Shown: positions 29,834 through 38,669, counted from the first letter of the stretch. The stretch: 64,000 nt of DNA from Blastomonas fulva (GCF_003431825.1 NZ_CP020083.1:2518501-2582500); one strand, 5' to 3'. Program-made: numbers and translations. The notes: generated from the sequence alone by a model not told the origin.

Positions 29834-30588
29834 GCGCGGATGAACCGCCACACGGCCTCGTCGCTGGTTTCCGGGTCGAAGCGGTAGCCATCGGTATCGA
29901 AGCCCTTGAGCGCCTCTGCATCGTCATGGCGGTTCTCGCACAGGAACCGTGCCGCCAGCCCGCGCGCCCGCTTGGCCTCGAAGCTGATGAAGCGCGGGCC
30001 ATCCGGGCCCTGCTGGCGGAAGTCGGCGGTCACCACCCTGATTCCGCGCTTTTTCAGCCCCTTGTCGGCTGCAGCGAAATACTCCTGGCTAGCCAGATTG
30101 ACCACCGTGTCGCTTCCGCTGGCGGCAAGGTCATCGGCAACCGCCGCAGCAATCCGGTCGCCCCAGTACGACACCAGAGAGGGGTGACGTGGCGCCCATC
30201 TCGTACCCATTTCAAGGCGATAGGGCCGAATATTATCAAGCGGCCTCAATAAGCCGTAGAGCCCGGAAAGGATGCGCACATGGTCCTGCGCAAAGGCCAG
30301 AGCCGGTTCTTCAAGGCTGCGCGCGGCAAGGCCGGAATAGACATCGCCGTTGAAGGCAAAGGCGGCCGGGCGCTCGGGCTGATCGTAAAAACCGCGATAC
30401 CGGCCATAGTTCAGATCGATCAGCGCATCGGAAACCGGCATGATCTGCTTGAGCCGCGCCTTGGTCAGCCGTGCAGCCGATCGCACCAGCCGCTCGGCCT
30501 CGGCCTCGAACCGGATCGGGCTCGGGTCGACGGCGGGGGGTGGCGAATCGAAATCCAGGGATTTTGCGGGGGAAAGCAGGATGATCAT
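29830..30588 (-). CDS. yaaA: Peroxide stress protein YaaA
   Basis: This 252-residue protein belongs to the YaaA/DUF328 family, which in E. coli limits free iron and Fenton damage during hydrogen peroxide stress. The N-terminus MIILLSPAKSLDF is diagnostic, followed by YRGFYDQPERPAAFAFNGDVY, ILSGLYGLLRPLD and VNLASQEYF. The frame extends to 30627, but the ATG at 30588 gives the family start. It heads a two-gene operon with the SDR. Confidence 0.94.
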   Translation of the reverse strand: MIILLSPAKSLDFDSPPPAVDPSPIRFEAEAERLVRSAARLTKARLKQIMPVSDALIDLNYGRYRGFYDQPERPAAFAFNGDVYSGLAARSLEEPALAFAQDHVRILSGLYGLLRPLDNIRPYRLEMGTRWAPRHPSLVSYWGDRIAAAVADDLAASGSDTVVNLASQEYFAAADKGLKKRGIRVVTADFRQQGPDGPRFISFEAKRARGLAARFLCENRHDDAEALKGFDTDGYRFDPETSDEAVWRFIRA

Positions 30589-30816
30589 ACCCACCCGCGC
30601 ATAGCCCAGCAGGCGGGGCGTTGCCAAGCCGTTCGCAGCGCACCCACCGTATCGCGACGCCGTTTCGCACCGCCATCGCGCCGCTTTTTGCGGCGGAACC
30701 CCAAAGCCCGGTTGTTCGTTTCAGCCAGACTCATTAAGGACGGCTTCATTAACGCCCCGGCAAAAGGGTGATCACGCCCGGCATGTGCATAACCGGGATT
30801 TAGTTCGGAGGATAAT

Positions 30817-32151
30817 ATGCGTCGCATTTCCCGTTTCCCCATGGCTCTCGCGCTGGCTCTGGCTGCGACCACTGCTGTTTCGCTCGCTCTGCCGGTCGAA
30901 GGCGCGCTGGCCCAGAAGAAGCAGAAGAAGGGCAAGGAAGAAGCCCCCCAGATGGAGCTGAGCGCTCCCTTCCGTAAGGCGTTCGGTGAATCGCAGACCG
31001 CCTTTGGCGCCAACGACTTCGTCACCGCCGACGCCAAGCTGACCGAAGCCGCTGCTGTTGCGACCAGCGCGGACGAAAAGTACCTCGCCGGCAAGATGAA
31101 GCTGCAGATCGGCCTAAAGACCGAAAACCAGGCGATGCAGGAAAAGGGCATCGAAGAAGCGCTGGCCTCGGGCAAGTCCACCGAATCCGAAGCGCGTACC
31201 TTCAACAGCTTCCTCGGCGAGAAGGCGCTGGTCGGCAATGACTTCAGTCGTGCCCGCACCTATCTGACCGCTGCGGTCCAGGCGGGACAGAACAACCCGG
31301 TGAACCTGTTCCAGCTTGCTGAAGCGCACTTCGGCGAAGCGATCGCCAAGTCGGGCGGTCGTAGCATCGATGCCGCCAATTCGCCGCTGGCCGCGCAGGG
31401 CCTGCCCTATCTGCAGCGCGCTGTGGAAGCGCAGCTGGCAGGTGACAAGCAGTATGCGCCCAGCTGGGCCAAGCGCGGTTTTCAGATTGCGCGCGCCACC
31501 AAGAGCGACAGCACGGTCTGGGCACAGCTGCTGCTGAAGGCGGACACCGGCAACAAGGCCTGGAACGAGGTCGTTCGCGCGATGCAGAGCGACAACCGCA
31601 ACTTCACCAGCGACCAGAGCCTGGACGCGATGCGTCTGCTGCGCATGGCGGGTGGGCTCTCCAGTGCCAATGACTATCGTGAGTATATCGAAGCGGCAGG
31701 CGCAGCGCGTCGTCCGACCGAAGTGCTTGCGTTGATCGAGGAAGGCAAGGCTGCGGGCGTTGTGTCCGCCAGCGATGCGTTCTTCAAGGAGCAGGCTACC
31801 TTGGCCGGCAACAGCCGCGCCGAATATGTCGCGACGCTGCCCGATTCGATTCGCGATTCGCGCGGCAAGGCAACCGCCACCGTGACGCTTGCGACCGCAG
31901 ACGCGCTGCTCGCCAACAAGCAGTATGCCGAAGCCGAGGAACTGGCGGCGCTCGCGCTGACCAAGAACGTCGAAGACAAGGAACGCGCCATGATGGTTCA
32001 GGCCATCGCGCAGGTCGCACAGGGCAAATACGCTCCCGCGCGCCAGACGCTGACCAGCGTGACCGGCGTGCGCGCGCCGATCGCCAAGCTGTGGGCGGTT
32101 TACATCGACCAGAAGTCGGGTGCGGGTGCAGCGGCGGCTCCTGCCGCCTGA
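30817..32151 (+). CDS. Exported TPR-like repeat protein, probably abundant
   Basis: This 444-residue protein has a clear Sec signal peptide (basic MRRISRF, hydrophobic core, cleavage after ALA about residue 32), then a Lys-rich stretch and many Ala-rich helical repeats resembling tetratricopeptide repeats (AFGESQTAFGANDFVTADAKL, YAEAEELAALAL). No catalytic motif is seen. Expression signals are strong: GGAGG six bases before the ATG and a near-perfect intrinsic terminator just after the stop. I do not recognise a named family; sphingomonads carry similar proteins of unknown function. Confidence 0.75.
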   Translation: MRRISRFPMALALALAATTAVSLALPVEGALAQKKQKKGKEEAPQMELSAPFRKAFGESQTAFGANDFVTADAKLTEAAAVATSADEKYLAGKMKLQIGLKTENQAMQEKGIEEALASGKSTESEARTFNSFLGEKALVGNDFSRARTYLTAAVQAGQNNPVNLFQLAEAHFGEAIAKSGGRSIDAANSPLAAQGLPYLQRAVEAQLAGDKQYAPSWAKRGFQIARATKSDSTVWAQLLLKADTGNKAWNEVVRAMQSDNRNFTSDQSLDAMRLLRMAGGLSSANDYREYIEAAGAARRPTEVLALIEEGKAAGVVSASDAFFKEQATLAGNSRAEYVATLPDSIRDSRGKATATVTLATADALLANKQYAEAEELAALALTKNVEDKERAMMVQAIAQVAQGKYAPARQTLTSVTGVRAPIAKLWAVYIDQKSGAGAAAAPAA

Positions 32152-32168
32152 TCAAGGCCTCTGGGTTC

Positions 32169-32208
32169 AAAAAAAGCGGGCCGGGAGAGCATCCCGGCCC
32201 GCTTTTTT
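32169..32208. terminator. Bidirectional intrinsic terminator
   Basis: An 11-base stem, GCGGGCCGGGA (32176-32186) with TCCCGGCCCGC (32192-32202), has a GAGCA loop, A-run on the left and six Ts on the right. It can end transcription from both the upstream repeat-protein gene (plus) and the Lrp-like gene (minus). Confidence 0.93.
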
Positions 32209-32226
32209 GTGCTTGAAGCCGGCGGC

Positions 32227-32550
32227 TTATTCGTCGAGCGGAACGCCGGGCTGCTGTTTGGACGTACGGATGGTCAGCGAGGTCTTCACGCTGGCAACGT
32301 TGGCAGCCGGGGTCAGCTTGGAGGTCAGGAACGCCTGAAACTCCTGAAGATCGCGCGCTACGATCTTGAGAATGAAGTCGATATCGGCGTGATAGCCCCG
32401 GATGATACCAGCTTCTTCCAGCGCGCGTACACGGCGAAGGCAGGGCGGGGCGGTCAGGCCGACGCGGCTGGCCAGTTCGACATTGGTGATGCGACCTTCA
32501 TCCTGCAGTCTGGTCAGCAACTGTCGATCGATTTGGTCCAGACTTGACAC
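32227..32550 (-). CDS. Lrp/AsnC-family regulator with an internally shortened ligand domain
   Basis: This 107-residue protein is about 50 residues shorter than normal Lrp/AsnC regulators (about 150-160). The N-terminal helix-turn-helix is intact (LDQIDRQLLTRLQDEGR, then VELASRVGLTAPPCLRRVRALEE). The C-terminal end is also family-typical (DFILKIVARDLQEFQAFL, ASVKTSLTIR). The central part of the RAM ligand-binding domain is missing: GYHADID joins straight to FILKIV near residues 55-58. The frame stays open, so the loss is in frame. GTG start with AGGGGA six bases upstream. It may be a short DNA-binding variant or a decaying gene. Confidence 0.82.
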   Translation of the reverse strand: MSSLDQIDRQLLTRLQDEGRITNVELASRVGLTAPPCLRRVRALEEAGIIRGYHADIDFILKIVARDLQEFQAFLTSKLTPAANVASVKTSLTIRTSKQQPGVPLDE

Positions 32551-32844
32551 TTTTTATCCCCTGCCATGCCGTGCGGACCGGAGCGGGTTGGCCTGATTTG
32601 AGCCGCGACACACCGAACCACCGGGAAGAATGGTCTTTTGTGGAAATTTTCCGCAACAAGACGATGCCTCCATATAATATAATTGTTCTCTAACGCAATT
32701 GTCCCACATTGCGACGTGGAAAAAAGCCCACTTCCGCCACGGCCCCTGACTGGCTATCCCTCTTGTCTCGCGATCGGTATCGGCAGGCGCACGCGCGCCC
32801 GGTCTTGGCCTCATTCGCACGCCGTGCTGGGATTATGGGTAGTT
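32551..32844. promoter_or_regulatory. AT-rich divergent promoter region between the Lrp-like gene and the histidine kinase
   Basis: These 294 bases separate two divergent genes. A strongly AT-rich patch (about 32670-32698, containing TATAAT on the plus strand) stands out from the GC-rich surroundings. On the minus strand TTGCGT is followed after 16 bases by TATATG, a possible promoter for the Lrp-like gene. No gene or riboswitch is visible. Confidence 0.35.
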
Positions 32845-34785
32845 ATGCATTTCGATGATCGCCTGACCACAGTTCTCGCCGGTGACGTCCCCGGCGGAGC
32901 GGCTGCGGTGGCGCAATATCGGCAGCTGGTGGACATTCTGGGCCAGATCGGCGCAAGCGCTGCTGACGAACGCCATGCCCTGGGTCTGGCGCGTATCCAC
33001 AGTCTGCGCAGCGCGGTGAGTGAATCGGATCGCCTTCTGACGGTGCAGTGCCTGTCGGGGCGGCTGGTATCGCCGGTGCTGGTCCAGTATCTGGCGGCGG
33101 AAACCCCGCAGATCGCCAGCGCTGCCATCCGTGCGGCTCGGCTGACCGACAGCCAATGGGCCGCGCTGGTTCCCGCATTGCCGACGCGCGCGCGCGGCTT
33201 TCTGCGTCACCGCCGCGATTTAGGCGCGCGCACCCGTGCCTTGCTCGATCAACTGGGGCTGTACGATACCGCGCTGCCCGATGCGGCGGCGCAGGTCGCC
33301 TTAGCTGAACCGGAGGCGCAGAGCGGCGTTGCCGAACCCATCGCTTCCGATCCGGTGCCGACCGCCGACCTGCCATCAGCCGATGTCATCTCCACCGAGC
33401 CGACAGCCGAAGCGGCCGCGCCGATCGCAGATGCGCTGCAGCCCGATGAACCTTTGCCTATCGAGGCCTTGGCCAGCGTCGCCAACGTTGCCACCGCGCC
33501 CGAAAGCGGCGGGCCGCAGAGCATCGGGGAGATCGTCAAGCGGATCGAGGCGCTGCAGGAAGTGCGCTTCAAGCAGGCGATGGAAGATCGTCCAGCCACC
33601 GCGGTGCCCGACTGGAATCGGCTGGGCCATGCGGTGCAGGGCGATGCCATCCAGGCCGATGCGATCACGGGCGATGCTATGTCCCGCGATGCGACGCAGG
33701 ACGATGACCGTTCTGCCGCCAACGAGCCGCTCGCCGTTGCGCCGGAGAGTGTTACCCCCGAGGAGTTCCGTTTTTCGACCGGTGTCGACGGCGCGATTGC
33801 CAGCGCCAGCGGTGTCGCGCTGGGCGCGGTCTACGGCCTTTCGCTCGCGCTTCCGGCGATGGCCGGGTTCCGCGGAGTCGATGCTGCGGTCGCGACCGCG
33901 TTCAGCCGCCGGATGCCGGTGCGCGGCGGCCGCGCCAATCTGGGCGGTGCTGCGGGCCTGTCGGGCGAGTGGCGCATTGATGCCGACCCGGTGTTCGATC
34001 GCGCCAGCGGGCGCTTCATCGGCTATAATGGCATGGTCCGCCGCCCGATGGCGTGGGAAAGCGCAGGGCCCCAGGACGATGGCGCGATGCTCGCCGGACG
34101 CGATGGTCTGCGCCAGATCGTCCACGAACTGCGCACGCCGCTGAACGCGATCATGGGCTTTTCCGAGATCATCGAACAGCAGCTGTTCGGTCCGGTGGCT
34201 GCAGAATACAGGGACATGGCGCTGCGCATCCGCCAGGACGCACGCCAGCTGCTGAGCGGCTTTGACGATCTCGATACTGCGCTGCGGCTCGATCGCAACG
34301 CGCTGGATGATCCCGCCGGACAGGTCGCTCCGGGCGATCTGGTCGACCGGCTGATCGGGCGGGTCCAGCCGTTGCTCGACCATGCAGGCACCAGGCTGGA
34401 GATCGGCGCATTGCCCGCAGGCGCGGTAATCGCGGTGTCGCCCCAGGCGATCGACCGCATCGTGCCCCGGCTCGCCGCAGCGCTGATCGGCTGCTGCGCG
34501 CCGGATGAGGTGCTCACGCTTTCGTTCGCCCAGCATGCAGACGCGCTGGATCTGCGCTTCAGCCGCCCCCGCTCGCTCGCCGCCCTCAACCGGGATCAGC
34601 TGTTCGATGTCGACCGGGCTTCGGCAGGGCATGACGATGGCGGCCCGCTGCTGGGTCTGGGGTTTTGTCTCAGGCTGGTGCGCAATCTTCTGGCTGCACA
34701 GGGCGGCGAGCTCGCTGTGGAGGCCGATGCTCTGTGCTTGACCTTGCCTTGCACGCGGATTAGCGCAGAAGCCGCGCGTTCCTAG
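32845..34785 (+). CDS. Histidine kinase-like protein with degenerate ATPase domain
   Basis: This 646-residue protein has a helical N-terminal region (about 1-150, resembling HEAT-like repeats), a long Ala/Pro/Asp-rich linker (about 160-310) and a DHp domain with the H-box IVHELRTPLNAIMGFSEI (His427). The C-terminal region corresponds to the HATPase domain, but the N-box Asn cluster is replaced by RIVPRLAAALIGCC and no DxGxG is seen; only a late GLGFCLRLVRNLL resembles the G2 box. Autokinase activity is therefore doubtful, and it may be a scaffold or pseudokinase. No response regulator is adjacent. The frame opens at 32683; the ATG at 32845 fits better. Confidence 0.7.
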   Translation: MHFDDRLTTVLAGDVPGGAAAVAQYRQLVDILGQIGASAADERHALGLARIHSLRSAVSESDRLLTVQCLSGRLVSPVLVQYLAAETPQIASAAIRAARLTDSQWAALVPALPTRARGFLRHRRDLGARTRALLDQLGLYDTALPDAAAQVALAEPEAQSGVAEPIASDPVPTADLPSADVISTEPTAEAAAPIADALQPDEPLPIEALASVANVATAPESGGPQSIGEIVKRIEALQEVRFKQAMEDRPATAVPDWNRLGHAVQGDAIQADAITGDAMSRDATQDDDRSAANEPLAVAPESVTPEEFRFSTGVDGAIASASGVALGAVYGLSLALPAMAGFRGVDAAVATAFSRRMPVRGGRANLGGAAGLSGEWRIDADPVFDRASGRFIGYNGMVRRPMAWESAGPQDDGAMLAGRDGLRQIVHELRTPLNAIMGFSEIIEQQLFGPVAAEYRDMALRIRQDARQLLSGFDDLDTALRLDRNALDDPAGQVAPGDLVDRLIGRVQPLLDHAGTRLEIGALPAGAVIAVSPQAIDRIVPRLAAALIGCCAPDEVLTLSFAQHADALDLRFSRPRSLAALNRDQLFDVDRASAGHDDGGPLLGLGFCLRLVRNLLAAQGGELAVEADALCLTLPCTRISAEAARS

Positions 34786-34865
34786 GTTTCCGGGGCGCGC
34801 CAGGGCGCGGGGCCAGGGGGGCACGGCCTTGGTGACTGCGACGCTGTGAAACCAGGGCTGGCTGA

Positions 34866-35855
34866 ATGACCTTTGCAAGATTGCCGGGCAAGGACGACTT
34901 CGTCCAGTTCGCGCCAGGTTTCGGGCAGCGCTATCTTGTCACCATCGATGTCGAGGAAGAGTTCGACTGGACCCGCCCGATCCAGCGCGAAGGCTATTCT
35001 CTGGACGCGATCGAGGCGATCACCGATTTTCAGACACTGTGCGAACAATATGGCGTAACGCCTTTGTATCTGGTGGATTGGCCGATCATTTCGGACCCGC
35101 GCGGCAAGGAAATCTATGGCGCGCTGGTTCGCGAAGGGCGCGCCGAGGTCGGCATTCAGCTGCATCCCTGGGTCAATCCGCCGTTCGACGAAGAGGTGAC
35201 CCAGCGCAATACTTATGCCGGCAACCTGCCGCCCGAGCTGGAACGTGCAAAATTCTACCGACTGCGCGATGCGATCGCCGAGGTAACCGGCAAGCAGCCG
35301 ATCGCCTATCGCGCCGGGCGCTATGGCATCGGCCCCGAGACGCTCAATCTGCTGCGCGAGGCAGGTGTGCGGTTCGATACCTCGGTGCGCGCCAATTTCG
35401 ATTACAGCAAGGCCGAGGGCCCGGACTTTTCGCATTATCCGCTTGAGCCCTATTGGCTGGATCGGCGGCTGGACATCGTCGAGCTGCCGGTGACGTCGGT
35501 CTATTGGGGGCTGCTGCGCCGCCAGGGACCGATTTTCCCGTTCGCGCAGATGGCGGGTCTCACCAAGTCGCTGATGGCCCGCGGGCGGTTGCTCGAACGC
35601 ATCTCGCTGACGCCAGAAGGCATTTCGGTCACCGAGGTGATCCGCGGGATCGACATCGCGCTCGACGATGGTCTGCCGATCCTCAATTTCTCGTTCCACT
35701 CGCCCTCGCTGCGCGCAGGCCACACGCCCTATGTTCGCGAGCCTGCGGATGTGGAGGCGTTTTTCGACTGGTGGCATCAGGTGCTGTCGTATCTGGCATC
35801 GCGCGACGTCAAGCCGACCTGCATTGGCGATATCGATGCTGCCATACTGCGCTGA
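34866..35855 (+). CDS. Polysaccharide deacetylase family protein
   Basis: This 329-residue protein has the NodB-type barrel. The first motif is VTIDVEEEFDW with the catalytic/metal Asp. GIQLHPW holds a metal His, YRAGRYGIG is the third motif, and FSFHSPSL provides the late His. Such enzymes remove acetyl groups from cell-surface or exopolysaccharides and need a divalent metal. No signal peptide is visible, so it may act in the cytoplasm. It follows the histidine kinase-like gene by 80 bases. The exact substrate is unknown. Confidence 0.85.
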   Translation: MTFARLPGKDDFVQFAPGFGQRYLVTIDVEEEFDWTRPIQREGYSLDAIEAITDFQTLCEQYGVTPLYLVDWPIISDPRGKEIYGALVREGRAEVGIQLHPWVNPPFDEEVTQRNTYAGNLPPELERAKFYRLRDAIAEVTGKQPIAYRAGRYGIGPETLNLLREAGVRFDTSVRANFDYSKAEGPDFSHYPLEPYWLDRRLDIVELPVTSVYWGLLRRQGPIFPFAQMAGLTKSLMARGRLLERISLTPEGISVTEVIRGIDIALDDGLPILNFSFHSPSLRAGHTPYVREPADVEAFFDWWHQVLSYLASRDVKPTCIGDIDAAILR

Positions 35856-35949
35856 AGCCGCCGCCTGCCGGCCTTTTGGAAGACTGCGCTTTTCCCGCTT
35901 GCATTGCCGCCCTGGGCTGGGCTAACCGCGCCAGAGGCACAGCCGGGAC

Positions 35950-36026
35950 GGGCCTGTAGCTCAGTTGGTTAGAGCTGGCCGCTCATAACGGCTAGGTCGG
36001 GGGTTCGAGTCCCTCCGGGCCCACCA
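35950..36026 (+). tRNA. tRNA-Ile(CAU), lysidine type (tRNA-Ile2)
   Basis: A 77-base cloverleaf with encoded CCA, D-arm TAGCTCAGTTGGTTAGAGC, anticodon loop CTCATAA (anticodon CAU) and T-arm GGGGGTTCGAGTCCCTC. CAU could mean Met or the AUA-reading Ile2. The acceptor stem has C4-G69 and C5-G68, the pairs recognised by TilS, which converts C34 to lysidine, so Ile2 is favoured over elongator Met. Confidence 0.9.
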
Positions 36027-36192
36027 TTTTCCACCTTATCCTCATCATCGCCGTTGCGCGCCGAATGGGCCGCGAGCGATTGCAGGCGAGCCCGGGCTGG
36101 CGGGGCACCGTCTTCGTCTGCTATTGCGCTGGTGATTGCTGCTGCGCGCCGCGTTGCGTTGCGCCCTCGGTTCAGGAAGAAAGGATCGCCGC

Positions 36193-36684
36193 TTGATTCG
36201 TCATCTGCCGCTTTTGACGCTCCTGTTGCTGGCATGTGCCGGCGCCGCGCAAGCCCAGCCGATCATCCGCCATCCCAATCCGCCACCTGCGATCATTCTG
36301 AACGGGGTGACGATCCCGCCGGGTGCGGAGATCCTGATGCTCAGCGGCCAGCTCGCCGATCCGATCGACCCTGCGCGCACCGACAGCATCGAAGCCTATG
36401 GTGATACCCGCACCCAGACGATCAGCACCTTTTGCAAGATCGAAAAGGCGCTGGCGGACCGAGGCTATGCGATGTCCGACGTGGTCAAGCTCACCGTGTT
36501 CGTGGTCGGCGATCCCGCGCTCGGCGGCAAGATGGACTTTGCCGGTTTCAACGCAGGGTACCGCGCATTCTTCGGCACCAGCCAGAACCCAAATCTGGTC
36601 GCGCGATCGACCGTGCAGGTGGCAGGACTCGCCGGTCCGCATTATCTGATCGAGATCGAAGCGATCGCTGCCAAGGCCAGATAG
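36193..36684 (+). CDS. Exported RidA-family (YjgF/UK114) protein
   Basis: This 163-residue protein has a signal peptide (hydrophobic LPLLTLLLLACAGAAQA, about 4-21) followed by a RidA domain with LMLSGQLAD, QTISTFCKIEKAL, VVKLTVFVVGD and RSTVQVAGLA. Canonical RidA is cytosolic and deaminates reactive enamines; its Arg in the RSTVQV position is present here. A periplasmic copy is unusual in function. The frame opens at 36136, but a TTG at 36193 with AAAGGA seven bases upstream places the signal peptide at the start, so I use it. Confidence 0.82.
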   Translation: MIRHLPLLTLLLLACAGAAQAQPIIRHPNPPPAIILNGVTIPPGAEILMLSGQLADPIDPARTDSIEAYGDTRTQTISTFCKIEKALADRGYAMSDVVKLTVFVVGDPALGGKMDFAGFNAGYRAFFGTSQNPNLVARSTVQVAGLAGPHYLIEIEAIAAKAR

Positions 36685-36935
36685 TCGGCAGCCGTCACGG
36701 CTTTGCAATAGCCATCCCGGACCACACGCGGCGCCCGCATCGCAATCTCCCGGTGGAGGCGTTTCATGGCTTGCAATCCCGTCGCAACGGGCTAGACACC
36801 CTGATCGGCAGGCCGGTTAGCACTGGCCTTGCAATGTCGAAGGTGACCCTGGGGCAAGCCCACTCACCGGCACATTGCGAAAATCCGTCCCAGATGCCCG
36901 CCCTCGCGGACACCATGGCCGGGTCGATCCAGGAT

Positions 36936-37015
<80 letters not shown>

Positions 37016-37022
37016 TATCTCT

Positions 37023-37067
37023 AAAACCCAGGGAAATCAGCCTGTAAGTATGGGCTGATGGGTTTTT
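37023..37067 (+). terminator. Intrinsic terminator after tRNA-Pro
   Basis: Two stacked stems, AAACCC/GGGTTT outside and ATCAGCC (37036-37042)/GGCTGAT (37053-37059) inside, end in five Ts (37063-37067). It starts 11 bases after the tRNA CCA and probably ends its transcript. Confidence 0.75.
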
Positions 37068-37400
37068 CGATCACGCGACCACTACACATCCCACCAGCAC
37101 AGACGCCCGATACAAGGCGATATCTCATGTGCAAGATCCTCCATACCATCCGTGTCCAGGGCCGATACATTTTTCGGCGCCGCGTCGATTTCCGAGATAT
37201 TATCTCCTAGCCCGATCAGGGCCACCCTTCGCACTGCCGATCCCAAGGCAGCGCAGATGCCGCGTTTCGGCCCGGCAACGGCCTCTCTCACATATCAACA
37301 GGACTGATCGTATTGGATCGCTGCTATCACTTTGTGTGGTCCCTCCAAATGGGCGAAGGAGCGAGCTCAGAGGCCGTGAAAAGTTATCAGGAGGGCTAAA
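37068..37400. other. Intergenic stretch with no recognisable gene
   Basis: About 330 bases between the tRNA-Pro terminator and the MetE-like gene. I see no convincing ORF, no SAM- or cobalamin-riboswitch core, and no tRNA remnant. The last bases hold a strong ribosome site (AGGAGGG) for the next gene. Confidence 0.5.
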
Positions 37401-38531
37401 TTGACCTATATCGCCACAACCCATGTCGGATCGATGCCGCGTGGACCCGAGCTGACCGCTTTGCTGCTCGCGCGCGATGCAGGCGAACCCTATGATGTTG
37501 CCGCGTTCGACACTGCGGTGTCCGATGCGGTAAATCGCTCGGTCGCCTGCCAGCGCGAATGTGGAGTCGACATCGTCAGCGACGGCGAAATGGGCAAGGT
37601 CGGCTATTCGACCTACATGATAGAGCGGCTGTCGGGCTTTGGCGGGCACGTCGATCGCAAGCCGGCCGCAGATCTGGCCGAAGTGCCCGATCTGGCGCGC
37701 AGGCTCTCCGCGATCATGGGCAGTCAGGAATTCGTTCGTGCCTCGTGCATCGGTCCGGTGAGGCTGGTATCGCTCGAGCCGCTGCACGACGATATCCGCC
37801 GCTTTCGTGCCGCGATGGATGCACATGCGCCAGGCGTGCGTGGTTTCATGAACGCGGCTTCCCCCGGGCTGATCACCGCCTTCCAGGTCAACCGCCACTA
37901 TCCCAGCCACGAGGCGTATCTGGCCGATCTCGCCGATGCCATGCGCGAGGAATATGAGACGATCGTGGGCGCCGGGTTTGACCTGCAGCTCGACTGCCCC
38001 GATCTGGCGATGTCGCGCCATACCGGCTATCAGGACCTGTCCGAGGACGAGTTCCTCAAGGTCGCTGCCGCCAATGTCGAGGCGCTGAACGCTGCCACCG
38101 CCAACATCCCGCCCGAGCGGATGCGCATGCACATCTGCTGGGGCAATTACGAAGGTCCGCACGATCACGATATCCCGCTCGAGCGCGTGGTCGACATCGT
38201 GCTCGCCGCGCGCCCGGCCACCATCCTGTTCGAAGGGGCCAACCCCCGGCACGAACATGAATGGACGGTGTGGCGCGATGCGAAAATCCCCAGCGACAAG
38301 CGGCTGGCCCCCGGGGTCATCGACACCTGCTCGAATTATGTCGAGCACCCCGAACTGATTGCGCAGCGGCTGGCGCGTTTCGCCGGCATTGTCGGCGCAG
38401 ACCGTATCATCGGCAGCACCGATTGCGGGTTCGGCACCTTTGCAGGCTATGGGAAGATCGACCCGCTGGTGACCGCCAAGAAACTCAAGGCTTTGCGCGA
38501 AGGCGCTGATCTTGCAGGCGCGAGGCTCTAA
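37401..38531 (+). CDS. Cobalamin-independent methionine synthase II family protein (MetE C-terminal-like)
   Basis: This 376-residue protein is a single barrel equivalent to the catalytic C-terminal half of MetE. It has HVGSMPRG at the start, SDGEMGKVGYS, and the zinc-site pattern: HIC (His-x-Cys in MHICWGNYEG), a Glu in ILFEGANPRHE, and Cys in GSTDCGFGTF. Relatives transfer methyl or alkyl groups between thiols; some act on coenzyme M or xenobiotic thioethers rather than homocysteine, so true methionine synthesis is not shown. The start is TTG with AGGAGGG seven bases upstream. It is monocistronic in appearance. Confidence 0.85.
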   Translation: MTYIATTHVGSMPRGPELTALLLARDAGEPYDVAAFDTAVSDAVNRSVACQRECGVDIVSDGEMGKVGYSTYMIERLSGFGGHVDRKPAADLAEVPDLARRLSAIMGSQEFVRASCIGPVRLVSLEPLHDDIRRFRAAMDAHAPGVRGFMNAASPGLITAFQVNRHYPSHEAYLADLADAMREEYETIVGAGFDLQLDCPDLAMSRHTGYQDLSEDEFLKVAAANVEALNAATANIPPERMRMHICWGNYEGPHDHDIPLERVVDIVLAARPATILFEGANPRHEHEWTVWRDAKIPSDKRLAPGVIDTCSNYVEHPELIAQRLARFAGIVGADRIIGSTDCGFGTFAGYGKIDPLVTAKKLKALREGADLAGARL

Positions 38532-38669
38532 GTTCGGTCGAGCACCACACCACCGAATGGGAATGCGCGCGCCTGATCGCGCTTTGAGTCAATCTTGGCG
38601 ACCAACAGCGTTGGGCGGTGATTGAATTGCGTGATCTTGCTGATGCTTACCGAAAGCCCGCTCTGTCCT

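Noticed and set aside
37068-37400. A SAM or cobalamin riboswitch in front of the MetE-like gene
   Set aside because: I could not find a SAM-II/SAM-V pseudoknot pattern or a cobalamin box, and the ribosome site is not visibly sequestered.
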